DNA of 22,894 nucleotides from a virus, in IMG/VR virus record IMGVR_UViG_3300010885_039673, positions 1 through 22,894 of that record; one strand, given 5' to 3'. Below the pieces are notes generated by a model, which was not told where the DNA came from, made no database searches, and saw nothing but the letters and a program-made list of their open reading frames with translations. Both the position numbers and the translations under genes were made by a program. Shown piece by piece: positions 1 to 5,455 of this stretch (position 1 is its first letter; each line of letters begins with the position of its first letter).

Positions 1-1
1 A

Positions 2-439
2 CAGTTCGAGGACGAAAAGCCACTTAATCCGTTCGACTTTTGGGAAGGTGCAAACTTTAAATTAAAAATTCGTAATGTGGAAGGATATCGCAATTACGAT
101 AAATCAGAGTTTGATACACCAAGCCCAATTTCCGAGGATGATTCTATTATCGAGAACATTTGGAACAAGCAACATTCTCTTACAGCGTTTCTTGACCCTA
201 AAAACTTCAAGTCATATGAAGATCTTAAGAAAAAACTAGATATGGTTCTTTCTGGAGGCACAACTGCAATTAAGAAAGCAGAAGAAGTTACATTGGGTGA
301 AGATGCAAATTATGTGCAACCTGCAACAGCTGCAGCACGCTCAGCAGCCGCGCCAAAGGCAGCTCCCAAAAAGGAAGTTGACTTTGATGACGATGATGAA
401 TCATTGTCATATTTCTCAAAACTAGCGAGCGATGATTAA
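2..439 (+). CDS. 32: Single-stranded DNA-binding protein gp32, C-terminal part (5' end outside window)
   Basis: T4-type single-stranded DNA-binding protein, which coats ssDNA in replication, recombination and repair and recruits partners through its acidic tail. The frame is open from base 2, so the N-terminal part lies upstream of the window; 145 residues are visible. The first residues contain NPFDFWEGANFKLKIRNVEG, matching the end of the gp32 DNA-binding core, followed by NYDKSEF. A linker rich in Ala and Pro (about bases 318-380) leads to an acidic C-terminus with DFDDDDES and ending LASDD, the hallmark protein-interaction tail of gp32. The GTG at 77 would be a false internal start because homology extends upstream of it. 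The stop codon is TAA at 437-439. The identification rests on recalled family sequence and is strong. Confidence 0.95.
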   Translation, partial: QFEDEKPLNPFDFWEGANFKLKIRNVEGYRNYDKSEFDTPSPISEDDSIIENIWNKQHSLTAFLDPKNFKSYEDLKKKLDMVLSGGTTAIKKAEEVTLGEDANYVQPATAAARSAAAPKAAPKKEVDFDDDDESLSYFSKLASDD

Positions 440-470
440 GCTTGCGACTATTCTTTTTGGAGAAGATAAC

Positions 471-716
471 ATGAAATCTCTTATTGTATTTCTAGCCGCA
501 ATGGCTATGGCTCATTCTGGTTTTGCAGCAGAACCTGCAGAAACGAAAAAAGAGCCAGCAAAAGCTGTAAAGGCAAAACCTGCAGCAACGACGCCCACAG
601 CAACACCGGGTGTTATTAAAATAGAGAAAAAGGAAGGGGCGGCCAAAGAAGAGAAACTTCCAAAACCAACTGTTAAACGACCTGAAGAGTTAGCTGCCGA
701 AAAAGCTAAGAAGTAA
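471..716 (+). CDS. Small exported Ala/Lys/Pro-rich protein of unknown function
   Basis: I do not recognise this 81-residue protein. The start at 471 is chosen because GGAGAAG (459-465) sits at ideal ribosome-binding distance; an in-frame ATG at 432 would overlap gp32 and bury the signal sequence. Residues 1-21 (MKSLIVFLAAMAMAHSGFAA then EP) form a classical signal peptide with a positive N-region, hydrophobic core and an AxA-type cleavage site after FAA. The mature part, about 60 residues, is almost entirely Ala, Lys, Glu, Pro and Thr, with no cysteine, so it is not a lipoprotein. It looks disordered and basic. It lies 31 bases after gp32 and ends at a terminator, so it is probably cotranscribed with gp32. 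It could act in the periplasm or at the envelope; no function is assigned. Confidence 0.75.
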   Translation: MKSLIVFLAAMAMAHSGFAAEPAETKKEPAKAVKAKPAATTPTATPGVIKIEKKEGAAKEEKLPKPTVKRPEELAAEKAKK

Positions 717-720
717 AAAG

Positions 721-748
721 AAAAGCCCAGTTAATTCTGGGCTTTTTT
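721..748. terminator. Bidirectional intrinsic terminator between convergent genes
   Basis: A perfect 10-bp stem is formed by AAAAGCCCAG (721-730) and CTGGGCTTTT (737-746) around a 6-base loop TTAATT, followed by further T residues on the plus strand. The A run at 716-724 gives a T tract on the minus strand as well. It lies between the stop of the small exported protein (716) and the stop of the convergent minus-strand gene (753), so it can terminate both transcripts. Confidence 0.9.
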
Positions 749-752
749 GTCT

Positions 753-2384
753 TTATAATTTACCGTCTACTCTTGCTTGCCAAGGACTATATCCACTTGG
801 TGTTGGATAAGGTTTTGGTGGCGAGGTTACAAATGTCTGAGTACTATTATCTACAGTTCTATTAGATATCATAGGTGCAAGTATTTGCGACATGGATTCT
901 GTTGAGGTTTTTAAATCCATATTTTCATTTTCCAATTGTTTTAACAAATCTATTTTTTGATCGCCGGTCATAGCCGCTTGCAATTGTTTAATACCCTCAG
1001 TTGTAAAACTATTACCAAGAGTTGATTCCAATGATTGATCTTGCTTTGGCGCAACATTTTCTGCAGTTGCAGCTGATTGTTTTGTTTCAATATTGGCATA
1101 GCGGTTTAATCTTGCGGTTTCTGCCGACATTTGATCTGGCATATCCGCAGTGGGAATACGTTTGTTTAGCGTATCGATATCAGTCTGCAATTTATCTCTA
1201 TATTCTGCATTAAGCATTGGTCCAGATGTCTTAAGGGTTTGTTCTTTTATTTTAATTTGTTCTTTTAAATCTTTGGAAGAACCAGAACTTTGAAAATCAG
1301 TATTAGCTATTTTTAATAGTGCTTCTCTACCACCCAATTTTTCTACATCGCGGTCACTGCCGCCAAGAGCATTTCTTGCTTCTTCCGGAGTCATGCCCAT
1401 TTTATTTGGATCAATTGTTTGTCCTCCAACGGGAGTAACTGCTTTATTTTCAGAGTTAACTTTACTTGTTGGGGGTCGTTTATCTTCGGTAGGGTCAATC
1501 ATTCCAAATGTTAACCCGCTAGCAATATTCCTTCCGGCATTTTTAAATTTTTGACCGGTTGTTGCATTTGGGTCTGCATTAAACCCTTCGATTCCGTCAT
1601 ACGCTGCCATTCCTGCCGTAAGTGGCAATGCAAGTTTTCCAGCAACTCTGCCTGCAAAATTTAAACCCTTACGAAAAAGTCCTCCGGGTTTCTTTTTTGC
1701 ATCGGGTACTTCAGGTGTTTTACCTAATAATTTACTTAGACCAAGCGTTTCAAGTATACTTGAAATAATTCCACCACCACCTTCGGAATTTCCTAATCCA
1801 ATATTTTTTAATTTATTGGCAATTGCGTCTGCTAATAGTTCTCTATCACGTTGTTTATCCTCGTCTGAGTTAGGTTCTAACCCTGTTCCGGATAATGCAG
1901 ATACTGCAGTTTTATTATCACCGAGCCCTGCTTTTTGCGCAACAATTTTTCGTATTATAACTACTTCTGCAAGTAAATTCTTTTCTAATTCTGTATTTTT
2001 CATCTTTAGCAATTCATTTTTAAATTGCGATAATGTCAATACTTTATTTTCAGATTTTTCTTCGCCTTCTTCTGACTTTAAATCTATACCGGGTGGCATT
2101 GTATTTTTGCCACCAAAAATATATTTTTTTGCGTCAGTAACCGGAGAAATAAATCCTTTTCCAAAATCTTTAATATCTCTTAACAGTGTTCTTGGTTTAT
2201 CTTCTTTTTCTGCAGTAGGATCAGAAGACTTTTTAACTTTACCTACCCGTCTATCCAAAATCTTAGATAAATTATCTATTGATTTTTTCAATGCCTCAAT
2301 GTCTTTATCTTTAGTCGTTGCGGTAAAAGACTCCATAAATGAAGTCATAATTCCCGAAGAATTAACTGGGTTTTTAGTAGCCAT
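753..2384 (-). CDS. Candidate tail tape-measure / virion structural protein
   Basis: A 543-residue protein with no clear T4 counterpart by eye. Residues 1-60 are polar and helical (ALKKSIDNLSKILDRR). Residues 115-155 form another charged helix. Residues 195-220 are Gly-rich and amphipathic. Residues 235-297 contain a Gly/Ala hydrophobic stretch (GRVAGKLALPLTAGMAAYDG, then GRNIASGLTFGM) of the sort found in tape-measure and internal virion proteins that contact membranes. The C-terminus is polar and ends in a Pro/Ser-rich segment. It is the last gene of the minus-strand late operon, downstream of the gp26 chaperone-like locus and the holin-like gene, and its ATG overlaps the end of the holin gene by one base. 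T4 gp29, the tail-length determinant, is 590 residues, so the size is suitable. Alternative: another baseplate hub or structural protein. The function is inferred from position and composition. Confidence 0.5.
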   Translation of the reverse strand: MATKNPVNSSGIMTSFMESFTATTKDKDIEALKKSIDNLSKILDRRVGKVKKSSDPTAEKEDKPRTLLRDIKDFGKGFISPVTDAKKYIFGGKNTMPPGIDLKSEEGEEKSENKVLTLSQFKNELLKMKNTELEKNLLAEVVIIRKIVAQKAGLGDNKTAVSALSGTGLEPNSDEDKQRDRELLADAIANKLKNIGLGNSEGGGGIISSILETLGLSKLLGKTPEVPDAKKKPGGLFRKGLNFAGRVAGKLALPLTAGMAAYDGIEGFNADPNATTGQKFKNAGRNIASGLTFGMIDPTEDKRPPTSKVNSENKAVTPVGGQTIDPNKMGMTPEEARNALGGSDRDVEKLGGREALLKIANTDFQSSGSSKDLKEQIKIKEQTLKTSGPMLNAEYRDKLQTDIDTLNKRIPTADMPDQMSAETARLNRYANIETKQSAATAENVAPKQDQSLESTLGNSFTTEGIKQLQAAMTGDQKIDLLKQLENENMDLKTSTESMSQILAPMISNRTVDNSTQTFVTSPPKPYPTPSGYSPWQARVDGKL

Positions 2385-2884
2385 TATACAGGTCTTCTAA
2401 CTTTAGGCTTAGTAGGTGTTATACCAGTGTCTGACGAAGCAGGACTCATGCTAAATTCAGTTGTTGTTTCTGTAGTATTAAATGACTGTGATCCGGCAAA
2501 ACTTGAAGGTGAGTTGTTGAATCCGTTATATGATGGCGGCGCGCTGCTTAACTCCGGAGTGTATACATTGGTTGAAACATTAGACGCACCTGCAACTTTT
2601 TCTTGTGTTCTCCCGTAAGCAGAAACACCCAATACTGCACCCATTGCTACGTGGAATAATCCGCCACCTTGTAATGTGATAGGAACCCATTGTCTAAATG
2701 CGTCATTCGCAACAGCTGTTTCCCAAAACTGCACTGCAGTGAACATGATTGGGAATATTACAAAGTCAAATAAACAACAAGACATATACATTATTGCCAT
2801 CATTGGTCGCCATTTTTTTGTCATCCAATCTTCATCAGATTTTTTTTCTACTTTAACTTCTTGAGTTTTATTTTTAATTGCCAT
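2384..2884 (-). CDS. Holin-like membrane protein (GTA_holin_3TM type)
   Basis: A 166-residue membrane protein, probably the inner-membrane lysis holin. The N-terminus (1-25) is charged and cytoplasmic in appearance. Residues about 28-54 (MMAIMYMSCCLFDFVIFPIM) form the first membrane segment. Residues 66-90 (WVPITLQGGGLFHVAMGAVL) form the second, followed by GVSAYGRTQEK. The pattern WRPxMA, then CLFDFVxxP, then WxPxTLQGGGLFHxAMGA matches, from memory, the GTA_holin_3TM family of alphaproteobacterial gene-transfer agents and marine phages. The C-terminal 70 residues are Ser/Thr/Pro-rich and look disordered. AGGGGT (about 2898-2893) provides a ribosome-binding site. The start lies 5 bases after the stop of the gp26 -1 frame, so coupling is likely. 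A structural membrane protein is the alternative. Confidence 0.7.
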   Translation of the reverse strand: MAIKNKTQEVKVEKKSDEDWMTKKWRPMMAIMYMSCCLFDFVIFPIMFTAVQFWETAVANDAFRQWVPITLQGGGLFHVAMGAVLGVSAYGRTQEKVAGASNVSTNVYTPELSSAPPSYNGFNNSPSSFAGSQSFNTTETTTEFSMSPASSDTGITPTKPKVRRPV

Positions 2885-2889
2885 AGTAA

Positions 2890-3081
2890 TTACCCCTGTT
2901 TTTTATTTTGTATTTTACGATTTTCTTCACTAATATAATTAATCAACATAGACACATAAATTTCTCTTTCCCACGGAATCATATTTTCAATTTCTGTTAA
3001 TGAGTATTTATGGTGCTGCATTAACGAGAAATTCAATTGATAGTAGTTTACTAAACTATCATGAGAAAGAGTTAGACGAAA
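2890..3081 (-). CDS. -1 frame extension of gp26 (probable programmed frameshift product; gp51-position)
   Basis: A minus-strand reading frame, -1 relative to gp26, opens after a stop at 3120-3118 and ends with TAA at 2892-2890. Its conserved-looking part contains HDSLVNYYQLNFSLMQHHKY, then SLTEIENMIPWEREIYVSML. No ATG, GTG or TTG occurs before the sequence LVNYYQ. The first TTG lies inside this domain and the first ATG falls further in, so independent initiation would destroy it. A slippery heptamer at 3087-3081 lies in the overlap. Slippage gives gp26 residues 1-229 plus 63 residues, 292 in all. The PWEREIY type of motif resembles, from memory, small gp51-like baseplate proteins of marine T4-like phages and the T-domains of tail-assembly chaperones. 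That the domain is translated is well supported; the frameshift mechanism is inference. Confidence 0.75.
   Translation of the reverse strand, partial: FRLTLSHDSLVNYYQLNFSLMQHHKYSLTEIENMIPWEREIYVSMLINYISEENRKIQNKKQG
3039..3060 (-). other. Inverted repeat downstream of the gp26 slippery site
   Basis: On the minus strand GATAGT and ACTATC can pair as a 6-bp stem over a 10-base loop; a competing hairpin TAGTTT/AAACTA with a 3-base loop overlaps it. It begins 21 bases after the slippery heptamer, farther than the usual 5-9 base spacing of a frameshift stimulator, and it is AT-rich, so any role is doubtful. Confidence 0.3.
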
Positions 3082-3767
3082 AAATTTTGCAGACCCTCTA
3101 AATCCACTGTATTTTTCTTACCGCATGTTGGGCAATCGGCCTCAATATGATGCACAATTCTTGGTAATTTCTCAAAGAATTTTTCTAACAGATCAAACTG
3201 TTTCTTTGAGAATGAATTAATAAAGTCGTCTAATTCTTTTTCAGAATAAGTGTCTTTATCAAAGTATTCTGTTTTTGTGTATACCGCATCTATACAATTT
3301 CCCACTAATGCTAAAATTTTATCAGAATTTGAGTTTTCGTAGATATCTAATATTTCGTCAAATCTAGGATATCGCATAACAACCCCGATATCTTCAGTCA
3401 ACATAATTTTGTTTTCTATGCCTGTTGGTTTATCCACTTCAACTTTGGTTAAATCCATGGCATAGTCTATTTTTTCCCCGCAGTCGCAATTGATAATAAT
3501 ATCAGTAGTTTCGCTAATAGACCTTGCTCGTATGTTTAAGAATAAATATTCTATATCAAAGCTTGCTAATTTATCAATGTCTAATTTTTTAAATGTGCAA
3601 TTATCCACAAGTTCTGTAACTATTCTAGATATCTCTTTGCTTTCTGCTTCCATTGTTGTTAGTAGAATTTTATATTCCTTAACTAAGAATGGTCTGTATT
3701 TGATTTTCTTGCCAGTTGATGGTAACAGCAATTCATAGTTTGGCGTTTCTAATATTGGTAAAGGCAT
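3072..3767 (-). CDS. 26: Baseplate hub assembly protein gp26 (T4_baseplate family)
   Basis: A 231-residue homologue of T4 gp26 (208 residues), a protein needed for baseplate hub assembly. The N-terminus carries the family pattern of a Pro-rich start followed by LLPSTGKKIKYRPFLVKEYK (15-34), then ILLTTMEAES. A CxC pair at C94/C96 (INCDCGEKI) and a CxxC pair at C212/C215 (DCPTCGKK) form a likely four-cysteine zinc site. RYPRFDEI (132-139) is another family landmark. AGGAAC gives a good ribosome-binding site before ATG at 3767. The gene lies 14 bases after the tube-protein gene. The last codons CAA AAT TTT TTC GTC TAA include a slippery heptamer leading to the overlapping -1 frame, so a long and a short form are expected. 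The zinc site and family are read from the sequence; the chaperone role is inference. Confidence 0.88.
   Translation of the reverse strand: MPLPILETPNYELLLPSTGKKIKYRPFLVKEYKILLTTMEAESKEISRIVTELVDNCTFKKLDIDKLASFDIEYLFLNIRARSISETTDIIINCDCGEKIDYAMDLTKVEVDKPTGIENKIMLTEDIGVVMRYPRFDEILDIYENSNSDKILALVGNCIDAVYTKTEYFDKDTYSEKELDDFINSFSKKQFDLLEKFFEKLPRIVHHIEADCPTCGKKNTVDLEGLQNFFV
3081..3087 (-). promoter_or_regulatory. Candidate -1 ribosomal frameshift slippery heptamer A AAT TTT
   Basis: Read on the minus strand in the gp26 frame, the bases are the last A of CAA, then AAT, then TTT. This is an exact X XXY YYZ heptamer in the correct register for tandem -1 slippage. It lies 3 codons before the gp26 stop and inside the overlap with the -1 frame ending at 2890. 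See the extension entry for the product. Confidence 0.75.
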
Positions 3768-3781
3768 AATAAGTTCCTATG

Positions 3782-4393
3782 TTAAAAAGATTGTCCGAGT
3801 ACTGCGCCAGATGCAAAATCGGATAAGTTGGGATTAAAATTTAGTCTGTTTAAAAATTCACTTTCAGGAAACCATCTTCTGTATGCAAATGTAACATTTA
3901 ATTTATGCACTTGATTGGTTGCTCCCATGTTTAAATCCAGCATATTTACTGCTCTTGGAAATGCGTCTTCTAAATATACCGAATAACTTTCATTATTCTT
4001 TTCATCTAATTGTGATATTTTAATTTGTGAAATGTATTCTTTCTGATAACTAACATTAAAAGAATTTGGATTAACAACTTTAAACATCCAGGCATCAAAG
4101 AAAGATTTAACTTCCATTTGGTTATCTATATAAAAAGATAATGTTATGCCATCCCCATTAAAATCTGACGATACTGGTCGTTGATAACTTGCACCGTAAA
4201 TTCTAAAAGGTTTTGTAGATACCGTCATTGCAGGTAAACTAGCAGACTCGCACATTAAACTAACGAATCGACCGCTTCCAGTTAGAAGTCCTAGTCCTGC
4301 GGGAGGAAGTATAAAAACTTCAAATCTAGAAGGTCTAGCTAACCCTCTATTGTTTACTTCAGAAATGAAATTTGATATGCTAAAGTTTGACAT
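3782..4393 (-). CDS. Tail tube-fold protein, gp19/gp54 family (probable baseplate tube initiator)
   Basis: A 203-residue protein of the T4 gp19 tail-tube family. Residues 1-33 include NRGLARPSRFEVFILPP, then a variable loop. CESASLPAMTVSTKPFRIYG (49-68) is the typical tube-protein strand motif, followed by YQRPVSSDFNGDGITLSFYI and later FFDAWM. The C-terminus has LEDAFPRAV and LNVTFAYRRW, again typical. In assembled phages this fold stacks into the inner tube. The major tube gene normally sits next to the sheath gene, which is not present here. This copy lies with hub and tube-cap genes, so I favour a gp54-like baseplate tube initiator over the major tube protein. T4 gp54 is longer (320 residues), so orthology is uncertain. 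Ribosome-binding site AAAGGA precedes ATG at 4393; the upstream gene ends 8 bases away. Confidence 0.78.
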   Translation of the reverse strand: MSNFSISNFISEVNNRGLARPSRFEVFILPPAGLGLLTGSGRFVSLMCESASLPAMTVSTKPFRIYGASYQRPVSSDFNGDGITLSFYIDNQMEVKSFFDAWMFKVVNPNSFNVSYQKEYISQIKISQLDEKNNESYSVYLEDAFPRAVNMLDLNMGATNQVHKLNVTFAYRRWFPESEFLNRLNFNPNLSDFASGAVLGQSF

Positions 4394-4401
4394 TATGTCC
4401 T

Positions 4402-4962
4402 TTATAGTGAGCTGTTAAAGTCTTGCCAGACTTTAGTTTTCTGTGCACCGACAAATTTTTCAACTGGTAATTGAGAAGCAGTTACCCAATCCGTATAGGG
4501 TATTTTATAAAGACGAGATTTGACGTGTGAATTTAAATAATGTTTTACTGCAAATTTTGCCGGATGCAATCTTGAAGATGCATTCAATAATCTCCAAGAC
4601 AATTGAATTCGTGTATCTTCATCTCTGCCGGTTGCATAATCAGATAAAAGTCCCAATATTCTGAATCGCATCATGTATGGTAAGTAATGTAGATTTATTC
4701 CATAAAAACCATCTGGTACTTTTCTAAAAGGTAGCACCAAAGGTAGTCTATCATAGTAAGGCAAAGTATCTTTGTGTTTGGGATCATAGAAAAACAAGTA
4801 CATTTCTCCAGGAATCAACCTAGTAGCAATTTTTGTATCTTTTAATATCTGATTGGTATTTGTTAGTTTACCCAAAGATGAAATTTGCTGCCTATACCAT
4901 TGATAGGACTTTTCTTCTCCGGCGGCATTTAGCCTAATTGTTTCAAAAGCGTTTGTAGCCAT
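4402..4962 (-). CDS. Conserved myovirus protein with LPYYD motif, function unassigned
   Basis: A 186-residue soluble protein of a family widespread in T4-like and other large myoviruses as far as I recall. The core reads GEMYLFFYDPKHKDTLPYYD (52-71), then PLVLPF and GINLHYLPYMMRFRILGLL (88-106), then HYLNSHVKSR and a C-terminal basic segment. The N-terminus has a YQWYRQQI segment also typical of the family. The gene overlaps gp4 by one base (TAATG) and precedes the tube-protein gene, so it is translated with head and tail completion proteins. Annotations for relatives vary, including a DNA end protector (gp2-like) label which I cannot confirm. A role in head or tail joining is plausible from context only. 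No enzymatic motif is visible. Confidence 0.65.
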   Translation of the reverse strand: MATNAFETIRLNAAGEEKSYQWYRQQISSLGKLTNTNQILKDTKIATRLIPGEMYLFFYDPKHKDTLPYYDRLPLVLPFRKVPDGFYGINLHYLPYMMRFRILGLLSDYATGRDEDTRIQLSWRLLNASSRLHPAKFAVKHYLNSHVKSRLYKIPYTDWVTASQLPVEKFVGAQKTKVWQDFNSSL

Positions 4963-5411
4963 TATTTTGATAATCCTAAATCTTTTTCGGTTAGTACTAA
5001 AAATTTCATATTTCGATCAGTGCAAAATTCAAATGCCGCCTTCCACTTAGCTTCATTTACTCCGTACTGAAAAACTTCGTCAATAAATCGTTTTGTTTTC
5101 TTTTTTGGAATTTCTGGCGGTTTAGTAAATTTTTCGGGTTTTATTTCTATGAGGTACTTCTCAGTTGTATTATTCTTAGATTTAACTTTTATATAGAAAT
5201 CCACAAAATATCTATGCACCTTTCTATCAACCGGAGATACATAGGGTATAATAACAGTCTCAGATCCCCATTCTATAATAGAGGGGCTCTGATCGCACCA
5301 TTTCATAAATCTAAGTTCCCATAGAGACCTATAGATTACAGTAGTAATATCGCCTTTATATTTTGCGGGATTCAATACCCTAAATCGGCCTTTGTAGGTT
5401 TTGGTGTACAT
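4962..5411 (-). CDS. 4: Head completion protein gp4, TnsA-like nuclease fold
   Basis: A 149-residue homologue of T4 gp4 (also called gp50/4, 150 residues), a head completion protein required for mature capsids to accept tails. The start YKGRFRVLNPAKYKGD (6-21) and VIYRSLWELRFMKWCD (25-40) match the family closely. Residues that form a PD-(D/E)xK-type nuclease site are present: E32 in the first helix, D71 in FVDFYIK, and E89-x-K91 in LIEIKPE. This supports a TnsA-like endonuclease fold, perhaps trimming DNA ends after packaging; activity is inferred. It is the first gene of the minus-strand late operon, 23-24 bases downstream of the predicted transcription start. No strong ribosome-binding site is visible before ATG at 5411. 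Confidence 0.92.
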   Translation of the reverse strand: MYTKTYKGRFRVLNPAKYKGDITTVIYRSLWELRFMKWCDQSPSIIEWGSETVIIPYVSPVDRKVHRYFVDFYIKVKSKNNTTEKYLIEIKPEKFTKPPEIPKKKTKRFIDEVFQYGVNEAKWKAAFEFCTDRNMKFLVLTEKDLGLSK

Positions 5412-5417
5412 AACTCA

Positions 5418-5425
5418 TATAAATA
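5418..5425 (+). promoter_or_regulatory. T4-type late promoter element for the gp48 operon
   Basis: TATAAATA exactly matches the T4 late promoter -10 element recognised by the gp55 sigma factor. The predicted start of transcription is near 5431, giving a leader of about 25 bases before gp48. There is no -35 requirement in this promoter class. It lies in the only divergent intergenic gap in the window. Confidence 0.8.
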
Positions 5426-5439
5426 ATTAATAACTATAA

Positions 5440-5447
5440 TATTTATA
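5440..5447 (-). promoter_or_regulatory. T4-type late promoter element for the gp4 operon
   Basis: The plus-strand bases TATTTATA read TATAAATA on the minus strand, an exact late promoter match. The predicted start is near 5434, giving a leader of about 23 bases before gp4. It lies downstream of the plus-strand element, inside the leader of the opposite transcript. Confidence 0.8.
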
Positions 5448-5455
5448 GGCAAAAT

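Noticed and set aside
77-79. GTG at 77 as the start of the first protein
   Set aside because: gp32 homology is continuous from base 2 in the same frame, so this is an internal codon.
432-470. Upstream ATG at 432 for the small exported protein
   Set aside because: It overlaps gp32, has no ribosome-binding site, and would place 13 residues before a clean signal peptide; ATG at 471 has GGAGAAG upstream.
1816-2400. 194-codon plus-strand open frame opposite the candidate tape-measure gene
   Set aside because: It is antisense to a gene in a consistent operon. Its composition is Ser/Phe/Ile-rich, as expected from reading the complement of an AT-rich Lys/Asp/Glu-rich gene, and it has no family motif.
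3005-3012. Minus-strand CATAAATA, a possible late promoter for the holin-like gene
   Set aside because: It falls within the -1 frame codons for His-Lys-Tyr, lies over 115 bases from the holin start, and one-mismatch octamers are common in AT-rich DNA.
3000-3026. Independent start of the small -1 frame gene at its internal ATG (TTA ATG CAG)
   Set aside because: It would drop the LVNYYQLNF part of the domain and has no purine-rich site upstream, so frameshifting explains the frame better.
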